Assembly: GCA_036936605.1 (NCBI GenBank)
Contig: JAUPFV010000001.1
Location: 122,768,771-122,832,770, forward strand
Reading direction: 5' to 3'
Length of the DNA stretch: 64,000 bases
Origin: Limnanthes douglasii subsp. nivea
Taxonomy: Eukaryota; Streptophyta; Magnoliopsida; Brassicales; Limnanthaceae
Shown: positions 1 through 11,907 of the stretch, in pieces
Layout: each line of letters begins with the position of its first letter
How positions within the stretch are numbered: the stretch's first letter is position 1
Position numbers and translations under genes: made by a program
The notes under the pieces: generated by a model
What the model was told of the DNA's origin: nothing
Seen by the model: the letters and a program-made list of their open reading frames with translations, nothing else
Database searches by the model: none

Positions 1-359
1 AAGTTGGGGTAGTCGTATGTAGTCTTATAGTATTGTAGAGAAATTTGTTAGTAAATCGTGATATGTGGTTTTTGGGTGTAATATGCAATATATACGCAAA
101 TTCTATTGCAATCACAATGTATGGTGGTTTTGTTGGTATAAATATTTTCTTAGTTATACGATAAAGCAAAACATAAATGTGATTTGTAACTGCAATGACA
201 TCGTAAGTTATAGTTGTGTTTTGTGCAGGCAACATGAGTGCGACATGGGTATTCTATAGGTCTGGTCTATTGAGTATCATAAACCTTATTTGACACAATA
301 TTGTTACGACCAAACACATAAAAGAGACTAGAGACTCCATTCTATAAATTTTTAAAAAC

Positions 360-1260
360 ATTGTTTGACCAACGAAGCGAGGATTTGAAGCGGAAGAAGT
401 TCGATAAACTGATCAAGGAAATTGCGGGTGCTTACTCGGTGGAAGAGAAGGCTTTCAAAATAAAAGGTAAGTTTGTGAAGCTAATTACAACCAATGGGAA
501 GGATATTTTTGGGCTGAAACACGGGAATTAGGAGATGCCTTTGAATAAAGCTGAAGCCTTCCATGGTCGGTAAACTGAAAGGGCTGAAACACGGGAAATA
601 TAAGATGCCTTTGAATAAAGCAGAATTATATTTGAGTCCCCGCGCTCGGAAGAGCGGGCCAACGAATGACAAATCTGTACCAATTTCTTTGATAAAGGTA
701 ATTATATTCACAAATATTTTATATCTTTTTATGTATTCTTGGACTAATGTTGGATGTTTTTCTTAGAGTTGCAACAATCTATAGTAAAAACAATTAGGGA
801 TGGAGGGGAGGATGAGGAGAAAGACGTTGCTCGTCTTGTGATACTTTTCATTTTCTCGACTCTGTTCTTCTCAGATTCGGAGGATATAGTAGCTTGTACA
901 GTAGTATTTTACATTGAAGATATGGTTAAAATCAATGACTATGATTGGTCGAGATCTATAGTTGAGAAGCTGCATAGGTCACTTGAAAACTATATTGTTG
1001 TCGGAAAGCCCGGTAAAGTTATCAGATGCTTTGTTGTTCTATTCGTAAGTATGATAACTTATATTATTATGTTAGTTATTAAAACAAGCGTTGAATGTTT
1101 AATTTGGTTTGTATACAACCATTTTTGATGGAGCACACTTTGATGGGGGTTGAAATACCAAGGCCCAACATCATGCCTAGATGTTATAAATGGTGGGGAT
1201 TTGAGGGGGAGAAGTCAACTATGGAAATGATCCAAATGGTTTTGCAGTTAATAGATACAA
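360..1260 (+). pseudogene. ULP1-type MULE cargo gene, N-terminal part (remnant)
   Basis: Translation shows blocks resembling the region upstream of the peptidase domain in plant transposon-borne ULP1-like proteins. The first part has a KKFDKLIKEIAGAYSVEEKAF-like stretch. Then comes a segment starting near 754 with ARLVILFIFSTLFF, DMVKINDYDWSRSIVEKL and a hydrophobic block. The final block, in another frame, has EHTLMGVEIPRPNIMPRCYKWW. In the family these blocks are followed by a linker and a C-terminal C48 cysteine peptidase, and such a C-terminal piece occurs downstream at 3266-3460. Frames change between blocks and no continuous coding sequence exists, so this is a relic. A 65-bp segment near 505-570 is repeated near 570-630 (GGGCTGAAACACGGGAA and following), which adds to the disruption. 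I infer the family from motif similarity only; another plant transposon gene with the same domain is possible. Confidence 0.45.
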
Positions 1261-1327
1261 TTTAAAAAAAAAACTAATGTAGCATTTTAAAACAAACAGT
1301 GCAGTATGCGTAAAGTGCAATATTTTT

Positions 1328-1640
1328 AGTATCTAGCAATGATATCATAATTATAAATTGCCCAACTTTTAAGGGTAGTATCTAGCAATGATATGATATA
1401 CATAAATCGCCCTACTTTTAATAGTAGTATCTAATAATGATATGATATACATAAATAACCCTACTTTTAATAGTAGTATCTAATAATGATATGATATACA
1501 TAAATAACCCCATTTTTAACAGTCGTATCTAGCAATGATATGATATACATAAATCGCCCCATTTTTAATAGTCGTATCTAGCAATGATATGATATACATA
1601 AATCATACAAAATTTTAATAGTCGTATATAGCAATGATAA
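1328..1640. repeat. 49-bp tandem repeat, about six copies
   Basis: The sequence AGTATCTAGCAATGATATGA and its variants start at 1331, 1380, 1429, 1478, 1527, 1576 and 1626, a spacing of 49 bp (the last is 50). The unit continues with TATACATAAATCGCCC and a T-rich tail. Copies differ by a few substitutions. The same ATCTAGCAATG core is scattered singly over the rest of 1-8.7 kb, so the array looks like a local amplification of the subterminal motif of this element. Confidence 0.9.
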
Positions 1641-2039
1641 CTTCACATAAATCACAATGATTGGATTCAATATACAAACTAGTAATGCAATCGCATTTGC
1701 GAACCTGATTATCTATCCTAGTTTTAACTAGTTTTGAATGATTGGATAGGTTCTGGAGAGCAAACTCTCGTTGATAGAGGGTGACAAGAAAGCTTTTGGA
1801 AGCGGGAAATTCAGGGGAGCTCTAAAGGATAACCACAATCGCGTGAAATAATTGGTCAGAAAATGAAGGAATTTGTTGCCCACAAAACAGGAAAAAGGCA
1901 AAAGAAATCATTCTAGGTTAAGACTGGAACACGTTTTAGAGATAAATCACACATCTCTACAACATAAAGTGACATTAAACCATGATTTGATGACAACACA
2001 ACACCACCACCGACACAAGAGGAATATGAAGTAACACTG

Positions 2040-3020
2040 CAGGAATTCTTGGTACAAAAGAACTTGACTCCAACGAAAGCGAAAAGCAAGAAAAAGAAAG
2101 GGAATCGTAGGTCCAGTATTGGTACTTTCATTAGACTATCACGTTCAATTTTACGTGACAATTTCGAAGTAAAAAATCACAACATGATGTACCATTACGG
2201 GGATGAAAATAAGGTGTTGAAGGTTTCGCTTTAATGAAAAAGAAAGAAATGAGTATTGTTATGCTTTTGTGGGCGATGAACATGTGTAAAAATTAACATC
2301 AAATATTTTACATGTTTTTGTTGACACGGATTGAAGGGCTGCAAACAGAGTTAAATGAGTTGAAAGTAAAGTTGGAGGTAGAAGAGGATATCATAGATGC
2401 TGATAATGCTGAACTTGTCAAGGCCTTATCAATGGCATTTTGTTGTGAAGATAAGGAGGCTCCTGAACCGGTGGTTGCAGATACAATTGAAAAGGTAATA
2501 CCAAAAACTATTGTTTACCAATCTCACAGACATGGCATATGGAAGAAACAAAGCGAAGAGGTTTTAAATCCCCCTAGTCTATGTATCCGAACATGATGAG
2601 GTGGAAGACACAACAGAAGAAGAAAATGAGATAGATGATGTCGATATCCTGAAAAATGAAGAATTTAAAGAGGCCAAGTCAGTTGAAGAAGAGAATGAGC
2701 ATGCAACTAGGATGTTAGTTTTCCATGTACTGAAATGGGACAATCAAAGTGTTTTATTTATATTGTAGGCAACAATTGTGGTATGATTGTGCTGGCTCAC
2801 AGTCACCTATTGTCCCTACAGAATTTAAGACAAATATAATCGGAGATGAACCAGTAGGGGAGCAGGTGAAGAATACATCTACATCTAATGTAGTACCAAT
2901 TGAACCTACGACAGATGCTACGTTACGGGAGGTAGTGGCTGGGAAGTCCGATAGTGCACCAACAATGGTAGTTCTAGATATCTTGACAAATAAAGTAGTT
3001 GCTACCATATTTGATTAGTG
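2040..3020 (+). pseudogene. ULP1-type cargo gene, linker region (remnant)
   Basis: Three short open segments lie between the N-terminal and peptidase pieces. The first (about 2049-2234) is very basic, with a KAKSKKKKGNRRSS stretch. The second (2312-2596) predicts a coiled coil with IEGLQTELNELKVKLEVEEDI. The third (2749-3018) is a Thr/Val-rich low-complexity segment. Basic, coiled-coil and low-complexity linkers are usual between the N-terminal domain and the C48 domain of these transposon proteins, but no segment here has a diagnostic motif. Assignment to the same gene rests on position and strand. Stops and frame changes separate all three. Confidence 0.3.
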
Positions 3021-3265
3021 TGCTACAAATGAGCCAGTGGTGGTGGGGGGAGATATCATAGCATGTGCTAGAAATGTTGTGCATCTAGTAGTAATGAAAC
3101 ACAATGTCTTTTTAAGTCATGAATAGCACATGCTAGAAACATATTAACTAGCAAGATTCTCAAGAATGAGTTACAATCGCAGCCTTATATCATCAAATAC
3201 AATCGCAAGTACAGTTCCACATAAAACGTAATGACATTGGAAATAGTTGTTGTATTCTTTAATAG

Positions 3266-3460
3266 TTGGCCCACTGCATGAAGAAAAAATACATACCTGT
3301 TATGAAGAGTGGATATAAAATCAAGACTATGAGAGATATCCCACTGCAAAAAGATAAGAGCCTCGATTCCGGAGTTTTTGTTTGCGAGTACACGAAAGAC
3401 ATCATCAAAAAAGGTTTTGTACCTCTAAAATTCGGAGAGGTACAAATCCTTTTCCGATAA
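3266..3460 (+). pseudogene. C48 (ULP1-like) peptidase C-terminal fragment with Cys-to-Ser change
   Basis: This 64-residue open segment ends in IPLQKDKSLDSGVFVCEYTK. In ULP1/SENP-type C48 peptidases the catalytic cysteine sits in a conserved Q...DCG(V/I)FVC block. Here the block reads DSGVFVC, so the expected cysteine codon is TCC (Ser) near 3368. The His and Asp of the triad should lie upstream, but I could not find them in any frame between 3020 and 3266. The fragment therefore looks like the tail of a dead peptidase. It lies on the plus strand, converging on the minus-strand mudrA-like gene, an arrangement known for ULP-carrying MULEs such as Kaonashi of Arabidopsis. Confidence 0.5.
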
Positions 3461-4298
3461 TGTTCAATAATTTCCCCAATGATTCAAATACGAACCAATG
3501 ATGGTAGTTACATTGATACGCACTATCCCTTTTTAAATTATTGTATTTATACGTAATTCATTACGTATTTGGTACTATGTTTAAGGCTTTTTTCGAGATT
3601 TAGGATTGTTTGACTTCATTTTTTGTCATATCTAAAGATGTAAGAATGAGTTTTAAATTACTCAGATTGTCCACTAATTTTGGAGGAATTGAAAATAATT
3701 ATAAATCACCTCATGTTTAGTATTTAACACTAATCTGTCAAAGTTATAAATTACTTAATTGTTAATATCTAGCAATGTTAGTGTGAATTATAAATTATTA
3801 AGTTGGTGCACTAATCTAGCATGAGAAAAAAAGCTTTAAATCGCAATAGTTTTATTAACTTACACTAAGCAAACATAATTATATAACCCAAGTAAGGAAA
3901 ATTCAAGCATTAGTAAAGTTGTAAATCGCAGCATGCGAATCATTTAAAACCTGTACTTGTTGGCATAAATCACATATGAAAAACATTGACTTGTAATGCA
4001 TTGGAGACTGGGTTATTGACAAAAGCGCTCATTAAATAATATCGATATGACTGCTATATATCTCCGTCAGTAATTAAAGAAAGGTTTATTTTCTTGTCGG
4101 TTAATTTAATACTTGACAAGAGAAAGGTAGATATTGTATCATTACAATAGCATTAACTAAACGTGTAAAATTAAATGCATTTTGCTAGATTAGACATAGC
4201 ACTGGATATGGACTCTGAGTATAAATTGCAGAAGGGATTTTAGGTTATTTACTAGTAAACACTAAACACTTTGAAAAAACATTCAGTATTCTAAAAAA
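3461..4298. other. Non-coding, AT-rich interior of the MULE
   Basis: No open frame with recognisable content. It holds single copies of the dispersed element motifs (TCTAGCAATG at 3768-3777, AATCTAGCATG near 3816, and several AAATCGCA variants). Confidence 0.6.
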
Positions 4299-4739
4299 AT
4301 GCCCCCTTCGTCTCCAGATTCTCATTGATATTCATCCTCCGAAGGTTGGTTCTCTGATCACTCCAAGAACTGTTCTCCGTATAAACGGATCACCACGTCG
4401 GAGTACTCATCCGACGACTCCAGACACGGATCTGTTTGGTCCTTTAGGTTCGGCGACGAGTATGACACTCGTGGTCCTTTGACGGGTATGACTCAGACCC
4501 TACCAAACTGCCCTAATGCAAGCGTAGGAGGGACAGTCGGGACGAAAAAGAGTTTGAGGAACCGGGGGATACAGATAATGAAGAAGATGATAAAACCGGT
4601 GATGAGATGTAAACAGACAAAGAAGAAGACGAGGAAGAGAAGGAAGAGAACGAGGAAGAAGAAGATTAAGATGAGGAGGATGATGAGGATGGAGATTGAC
4701 GTTCTGGTAGTTCAAGTAGTATGCTATTTTGTTTATTGA
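4299..4739 (+). pseudogene. Degenerate Ser-rich/acidic gene fragment in the MULE
   Basis: Reading from the ATG at 4299, the frame gives a Ser-rich start (MPPSSPDS, then a TGA stop, then YSSSEGWFSDHSK and SEYSSDDSRHGS). After a frame shift it ends in a long acidic tract (EEDEEEKEENEEEED with interrupting stops). Base composition rises sharply in G+C compared with the flanks, as in a former exon. The acidic C-terminus is the only strong character. I do not recognise the family. It shares strand and element context with the ULP1-like pieces and could be a separate small gene of the same MULE. Confidence 0.35.
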
Positions 4740-5222
4740 AGTAAAATGTACAAACCCTCAAACATAATGTATTTTTTGTGAGGGTTGAGTTATATAGGCA
4801 TTTGTAAAGTCGTGCATGCAGTTTTAATATATTCTAAATCTATGTTGTTAGGTTTGGTTTAATTGTGTATTTGATGGTTATTTCAAGTAGGAACATATTA
4901 GAGTAACACTAACCTTCAAACAGGATTTGAAAACCCTAGCATTTTTTGTAATAGTTATATACCATTTTTTATTGAATCTGCTTCTAGTAATGATAATACT
5001 AAAGCAGATAACTACAATGTCGATGAATGAGGATAGTAATAGTAAAGTAGTTGGTGTTTAAATTAAGTAATGAATTGCGAGACTATAAAGGACGTATCTA
5101 CAAAATTGGTTATACAGGCACACCATGGATGTAAAAGGAACTAGTAGAAAGTTCAAAATTGTTCCTATCTCGCAAATGCGAGAATAGTGTGTAGACAAAG
5201 CACGGTCGCAATAGAGTAAAAA

Positions 5223-5394
5223 AATTAATGGAGTATATGGAAACGTTAATATGGTCATATATATCTCAATGTCGTGTAGGCTATTCCAAAAATGCAACCT
5301 CTGCACCTAAAATAGCATCTTGTGTCTACAACTTAAAAATTTGTAATCAGGCTACCAAAAAACGTACAAAACCAGGAAAATACAATAAACTCAA
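5223..5394. repeat. 172-bp direct repeat, copy 1
   Basis: This segment aligns by eye, without large gaps, to 8543-8714 in the same orientation. Shared anchors include CATGGTCATATA, TATTCCAAAAA, CCAAAAAAC and AATAAACTCAA. Identity is roughly three quarters. The two copies bracket the mudrA-like region. Confidence 0.75.
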
Positions 5395-5704
5395 CTAGAG
5401 AATGGTATAACTCATGTCTATCGAGTTAAATTAATAAAAGAATGGCATGTGAGAAAGGACGTATCTAGAAAAGTAAAGTGCATGTTCTTTAAACATGGGA
5501 GGCATTACAAAAAATATTGTTTGGTTAATTAAAACATAGTTAGTATAGTGTATGTCTAGCAAAGTGGTTAACCAACAAACCGGGTATCTAGCAAACTCTT
5601 ATCTAGCAATGTGTCCAGTACAATGACAAGTAAATTGCAAGATAATATGCACTTATCTAGGCATACAAAAAAAACCCAATGATCAAAATGCACAGCTGGC
5701 TGAA

Positions 5705-7608
5705 ATTCAGAATGGAGCATCGCAAGACCTCTTGTTGTGTCCTGATTTCAAACAACGACCACACCGCAACCGGCTGGTGGCTACTTCTCCTCTAGATAGA
5801 ATACGTTTCTTTTTCGTTCATCCATATTGTCTTTTCATGTTTAGTGGCTGAACTTCAGGCTCCAAAGAATCATTAGAGTTAGAAACTTCGCCAAAATATG
5901 TTATATCCGGAATGCTAAAAATATATATTGACATGTAATTTGCAGCAGTGAAAAATGGTTATATTAAATTCATAGGGTCTTTGTTTACCGACGCTATCGT
6001 CGCTAATGCGTGTGGGCATGGGAAAAATTCTTACTGCCAAGCACCACAAGTAAATTTGAAATCAAGCATGTTAATTACCATAACAAGGTCTGATAAAACA
6101 TCAAAAAAGTTGCGGAAGACTTATGTACTACCCACATTCGACCACATTATACATTATGCTTAAACTTCCTATCAAACTCGGGTATAAATTAGTGATCCAG
6201 CTGAGACCTTCTGAGTAACATCTTGAAATTTAAATCATAATCAGGACTTTAATCTTGTCTACCAATTCCACTATCGGTAGAATGTATAGTTTTTTTATCT
6301 GTGCGTTAAATGATTCAATCGAAGTTGATGCCATTGCCCCATACCGTTTCCCTTTGACGAATGCATGAGCATAGTTATCCGGAACCAAATTATAAAGATT
6401 TTTTTTTATTTTACCACCGCCTTGACGTAAAAACTAGGGAAATATTTCATTAAAAATGTCAACTGTATGAGAATAAGCACATCGGTTATACTATAATAGC
6501 ATATTCTTTTTATACTCTCGGTTTGTGTGTTCAAGAGCTTTATTCAAATTCTAAATTAGATGGAAAATACAGTACGCATGGTAGATACTAGGATAGACAA
6601 CAGAGACAACGTTAACAATACCAGCATGGCGATCCGAAATAAATGTTATCTGGCGGCCTAGCATATGAAGTTTTAGACTCTACATAAACCATAGCCAGTT
6701 GTCTGAATCTTCACTACCGAAAATACCGAAAGAAAAGGGAAATAGACCTGCAGTAACTACAAAGTTTAGTTTGTTGACAGGATTCAAAGACGTTTCATTA
6801 TCAACACTACAGTCGCAAGTTGGTTATGAGATAAAACGCATAGATGTTATGGCAGTATCAAATTAATGTAATTCCAGATAACTAAAGTACAATCGCAAAG
6901 ACTAAAGCACAGTATATTGCATTGTGCAAAAAACAATAGAACAACACATATCTAGAAAAGACAGTAAACCATATCTAGCATGATTGATGAAAATACATAA
7001 ATCACAATATAAATTGAAGTACATTATTAAACCCTTTATGGTATCTAACATAACATATGCATAACCTGAAATCCCACTTGTCGTAACAATCACATAAATA
7101 ACAACACATATCTAGCAATGTCTTCTAGCATATACTAAAATACAAATTATGAATACACATATCTAGCAAGTTGTGGAAACAGTGTGGGACTAACCGTTGT
7201 TGCTATCCTTTTCTACCGCTGAAAGCAAGACACCACCATGCTTCCCAGTTAAATGGGTTCCGTCAACGTACAACAATGGTCGACATGAAGGATTGTATAC
7301 TTCATAAAGGATTGTATACTTTTTGCTGTCACCGAATGACATGCCCTAATTGAATCATGAATTTTATCTGCAATAAAATCAGATGTCAAATACCTACTTT
7401 TTCGTTTAGTGAAGACATGATTACATGTATGTGTATCAACAAACTGTTTTATTATCATTAAACCGCTGCTGGAATCAATTGATTCGTAAAGCCTCCATTT
7501 AAAGCGGTCTAAATATTTGTTGACACAAGAATCATTGATCTTACTAAATGTATTATGCATGTACTTGAAAGCAAAACCATTTTCTAATATATATCGACAC
7601 AAGGACAA
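5705..7608 (-). pseudogene. mudrA-like MULE transposase (decayed)
   Basis: Read on the minus strand from 7608 downwards, the order of blocks matches a plant MuDR transposase. First comes an N-terminal DNA-binding-like block (THTCNHVFTKRKSRYLTSDF, then IADKIHDSIR). The catalytic start RPLLYVDGTHLTGKHGG follows (about 7285-7195), with the first Asp. The block PFSFGIFGSEDSDNWLWFM and then ITFISDRHAGI lies at about 6745-6590, with the second Asp in SDRHAG. YAHAFVKGKRYGAMASTSIE lies near 6400-6300. A SWIM-like block (TCGAWQ, then PCPHALATIA) lies near 6060-5990, and a CCHC knuckle CGRCLKSGHNKRSC near 5780-5730. Stops and frameshifts separate the blocks. One frameshift coincides with an imperfect 20-bp tandem duplication (AAGGATTGTATACTT) at about 7285-7322. 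The order and motif set make the family assignment strong, and the gene is clearly dead. Confidence 0.85.
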
Positions 7609-8542
7609 CCTTAGACCAGCACCACCTTCATCAAACGACTGACCAACACTTCTGATAGCATCATCCCATCCAGTTGTAGCAATATGAATTTTTTTGGTGT
7701 TGAGTTAAACAAACAATTACTACTCTCCCTACTAAATAGTTGGTTATGGGACACTTCTGCAAAACTTAGGCTAAGTTGTTTACGCTTAACTATAAATCAT
7801 TTATCAACTAGTTGTTCTTCTATAATAAAATTAACACTTTTGAGATGCTCCACATCATGATATACTTCAAAACCCATAAAATTCGTCTCGATATTAAAAA
7901 ACAATTCTTGTGAGCACCGCGAGAGTAGCTAATAGTGTAGTTACCTCTAACCATCTCCTGCCATATGCTTTCAGTGTAATCTTGAAGGTTTTGAAAAAAT
8001 TTCAAACTCGGACAAAGGAACAATTTCAGTTTGGTGACCATAATTGCAAATAAAAACTTTAGGTTTCGACATATATTAACTGTATTGTAGAAACTTGACT
8101 TAGTAAATTGTAGTGGCAGCCACAACGTAGCAATGTCTGACATAGAAAATCGATTTATCATTAATACAACCAATCTAGCAACGTCTTATATAGTAAATCA
8201 CATTGTCAATCATGGTCATATCTAGAAGTGTTATGATATGAACAACAATCTAGCAAAAAAACAAGTAGCCTTATCTAGCAAACATGCGGTTATAGGTAAA
8301 TCGTAATGTCGCACACCAATCTAACAACTTCTACCAATGATGATTTATAACGGTCATATCTAGCAATGTTACTAAGTAGGTAAACACATTGTCGATAATA
8401 AAACCAATCTAGCAATGTATTGAATACTGCAATCGCATTAGCAGGCAAGAACATTACAATCTAGCAAACCAGCTAGTACATTAGAAACCCTTTGACAACA
8501 TAATTGCAATCAATACCAAGCAGAATCGCAATGATAGTAAAC
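7609..8542 (-). other. MULE interior with possible upstream transposase sequence
   Basis: Open frames on the minus strand (7820-8173 and neighbours) have no motif I recognise. From position they could be the N-terminal part of the mudrA-like gene. The stretch 8160-8470 is rich in the dispersed motif: ATCTAGCAA variants near 8172, 8252, 8272, 8358, 8408 and 8459. I would not call a gene here. Confidence 0.3.
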
Positions 8543-8714
8543 AAATTAGTAGAGTATCTAACAATGTTAACATGGTCATATAAATCGCAATATCGTTTTC
8601 ATATTCCAAAAACGCATCCTCTCCATCTACAATCGCATCTTATTTCTGCAACTCTTAAATCTGTAATCAGACCACCAAAAAACTTACAAAACCAAGAAAA
8701 TATAATAAACTCAA
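8543..8714. repeat. 172-bp direct repeat, copy 2
   Basis: Partner of 5223-5394 in the same orientation. On the minus strand both copies contain the string TCCTGGTTTTGTA or TCTTGGTTTTGTA followed by a T-rich run, so the repeat may have covered an exon edge of the element gene. That is inference. Confidence 0.75.
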
Positions 8715-8869
8715 TTGTGGACACGCTTAAACCTCTTTTTGACTTATAAATCAATTTAAAAACATGAATTCGTGATGTTGCGATTTCAGTTGAGGAGACA
8801 AAAAACAAAGAAACAGATAGTTGTTGTATGACGTAACCTGGGAAGCTTACGTTCGAAATCACCTTCATA

Positions 8870-9680
8870 ACTGTAAAATGGGGAGAAAACTAGCGGTGGT
8901 AGGGGAAAATTGTTAAGAAACGTGTTATGCACGAACCTTTTCCCACATAGGCTACGAACGTATCTTAGTCGATTGGAAAGCTCGATGTTAGTACCAGTTG
9001 ATGGTGGTAGACGGGTGGCTACCAAAATATCAACGAAATAGTTATTTTCGAAAAAATCAGCTTCTCTTTTAAAAAAACAAGTATTTGGTTGGATAGAATA
9101 CTAAAAAAATTAAATATTGAATGAAAGTTATTTTAATAAAATGGATATTAAATAAGTATAAACCCACTTTTGAATAAAAGTGTATGTTTGGTGAATAGAA
9201 ATTTAAAATGTAGATATGAAATAAAATATTGTCTTAAAATATGTTTTATATAATAAGAAAAATTTGGTATACTATATTTAATGTAATACCTCGTAGATTT
9301 TGCCACGGCCTACAAACAATAACGTGGAAAGGAGTTACCCACTCGATAGATACATTACTATTATTAAATAACACCATTTATTTTCATAAAGCATCGCCTT
9401 TTCGTGTGTGGTGTAAAGGGATTATAAAATTTAAAGCATCAATCTCTTGAAAAGAACATTTTGATTGTGGTGCATGTCTTGCCGATTTAAAAAGTAATAA
9501 TTAAAATTTATTTTAATGTATTTAAAAATAATCTCTCAATAATCCTATAATATTAATATTATTCATCAAAATTATATATCAATATCCCATTTTTTTCTTA
9601 AAAGTACGGATTAACATTTTTTTTTCAACTTTAAATTTGTCGTTGATATTTTTGTTAATTTTTTTGTTGTTGTAGAAACT
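8870..9680. other. No gene seen
   Basis: AT-rich sequence with no recognisable coding content. The short open frame 9241-9450 has no family resemblance. The stretch marks the change from the MULE to the LINE relic. Confidence 0.5.
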
Positions 9681-9689
9681 TCCCCAAAC

Positions 9690-11330
9690 TTACCCTGGTC
9701 CAGAAGAGTTAGAAATCTAATAAAAGATAGACTCACAAACTCTAACAAAGCGCATATGATGCACCATATCTCCATCTTCAGCATTGCTGATAATAAAGCG
9801 TCTGATCCGGATGAGTTTAACACAAGCTTCTTAGAGAACCCTTGCTCGACCATTAGCCATGAACTCTTCAAGGCTGTCCACCATTTTTTCTCCGGATTTG
9901 AACAAAATTCTTGTGCTTCAGACATATTGCTTGCTACAATTTTATCTACAAAATCATCTATGAAATCTTTACCAATAAGATTAAGAACTCCCTCCCTTCC
10001 CTAGTCGACCTTACGCCATCCGTCTTCGTCTCAGGTCGAATCATTTTAGATAACATCCTTTTATTTTAGGAGTTGCTTCATGGTTACCATACCAACATGA
10101 AAGGATAAAAAAAACCCTATAAATCGATCTCATGAGGCCATTTGATAACATCCGCTGGTGTCTTATTCTTGACATTATTTACGTTGTAAAATTTCTTACC
10201 ATAATGATTGGTTGGATCATTCAATATATGTTCACCTTTACTTAATCCATTAACATTAATAAGACCTTCTTTTGCTCATTCTAGGGCAAGATGGGACTTT
10301 GTCAAGGTGACCATGTTTCCATATTTTTCTTTGTGTTGACAATGCAAGTTATTACGTGTATTCTCAAAGAAAAAAGCCTCTAACCCTCATTTGACTTCCA
10401 CTAGAAATGACAAAAACACAAGATCATTAATATATATTTTGGGGATGAAATTATGATCTTTTATGTGGAAACACTGACTCTATTGAAGTCATCAAATAGG
10501 GCCTTAGGGAATTTACGATTTTCTTAAGCCTCCGTCTTAACCCTACCAAGAGTCATTTTTTCCTTTCCGGTGTTATCGACCTCATCCATAGAAGGTAACA
10601 TCTCTGTTAGATACCTAGGCGTGCTTCTTATTACTTATCGCTTGACTTATAGAGATTATAGGCCTCTTTAAAATAAAATCACACGTATGATAAATTCATA
10701 GACCTCTTACCATATATCCACGCAGGTAGGCTTCAACTAATCAAAACCGTCTTATTCATGGGTCAGGTCTACTCGTCTTTGGTATTTATTTTTCTTATAT
10801 GCACTCTTAAAGAGCTCAATCAACGTTTTTGTAAATATTTTTGGTCAAGTCCTGAATAGAGAAATTATTTTAAAGGCGGCCTTGAGTTTCTAAACCTTAG
10901 AGTATAGAATTAGACGGATGCCCTCAAGAATATTTTGTCTATTTTGAGTGATAGCTCCTCCTCAATCTAGCACAACTCGATTATTACCAAAAACTTAAAA
11001 GACAAAAACCGATGTACTCTTCTTGCTAGCTCTTCCAATAGTCAGGGGTGGAAAAGGATTATCAATCTAAAGTCTCTTGCCTCTAAGGTTTACAAGGTTG
11101 TTATTGGCAACGAGCACTCCATCTCTCTCTAATATGACACTTTGCTCTTCTCTAACTCTTTGGTTGACCATTACGGTCCTAGTATCATTCTGTTAGAATG
11201 CATAACAACAACATCGTATATGAAATTATTTATAACGGACCATATAACTGGTCCACCCAGATCCATTCAGGCAAGCGGTCTTACTAAGCTCACATGCTTG
11301 AAGGCGGTAACATTATAAATCTCATTCTGC
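9690..11330 (+). mobile_element. L1-type LINE relic, reverse transcriptase region
   Basis: Plus-strand translation in shifting frames follows the plant L1 reverse transcriptase in order. ADNKASDPDEFNTSFLEN (about 9790) corresponds to the DDKAPGPDGF start. ACYNFIYKIIYEIFTNKIKN and then VSGRIILDNILL (about 9930-10060) follow. IDLMRPFDNIRW (about 10115) corresponds to the first catalytic-Asp block. LNPTKSHFFLSGVID lies near 10540, and HAGRLQLIKTVLF followed by QVYSSLVFIF near 10725-10790, which are the late RT blocks. A degenerate C-terminal region runs to about 11330. The YADD box itself is not intact. Endonuclease and gag-like ORFs are not visible, so the copy is 5'-truncated, as is usual for LINEs. 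Many stops and frame changes indicate an old insertion. I could not find a poly(A) tail or target duplication. Confidence 0.8.
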
Positions 11331-11419
11331 GCTTTTTGGGGAGCACATATGTCAAATTTTGGATTAATCAATATCGCAATTATTTCACCATAAGGAGCTC
11401 ATACCATTTTATTAGGCCC

Positions 11420-11907
11420 TCACGACCTAAAGTCCCTTAGGACAATCTCGTTTGGAACAAATACAAAATCACCAGACACACTTTTATTGTATGGGTTTCC
11501 ATCCAAAGAAAACTCATAATGTGTCATAAGCTCAACATCTAGGGTTACAAGACGGTTCCTGACTTTGTCATCTATAAACTTTCCATGGAATCCACTAATC
11601 ATTTTTTGGTGGATTTTCCCTTCTCCTATCATATTTGGGAGGGCTCTGCCACAAGTAGCGCGTGAACTTATGCCACTCCCTTGATTTTCCTTACTTGTTT
11701 TCCGATTGGCCTAGCTGGTTGCACGCAGGTAGCGCGTGAACTTATGCCACTTGGGCCTTTATCACTTTTACTGTGCCTCTTTATGTGCGATGGTTTACCA
11801 CTTTTGACTTTATAGGAATGGCATGATCTTCTTTGACTCGGCTTCACTTGAGTAAACCATTTTCCTTCAGATATTCTTTGACCTTCATAACATATTTTAA
11901 GGGACAA
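11420..11907 (-). pseudogene. Unrecognised gene fragment, minus strand
   Basis: Two adjoining open segments (11907-11668, then 11632-11420) give a basic stretch (CHSYKVKSGKPSHIKRHSKS) followed, after stops, by RNRLVTLDVELMTHYEFSLD and GDFVFVPNEIV. Base composition is more balanced than in the flanks and the second segment looks like real, conserved coding sequence. I do not recognise the family. A 22-bp direct repeat (TAGCGCGTGAACTTATGCCACT) at about 11657 and 11730 sits at the junction of the two segments and marks a local duplication. Confidence 0.35.

Noticed and set aside
1328..1640. Array of regular repeats that could suggest a CRISPR-like structure
   Set aside because: The units are contiguous 49-bp tandem copies with no unique spacers, in plant DNA. 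It is a minisatellite.
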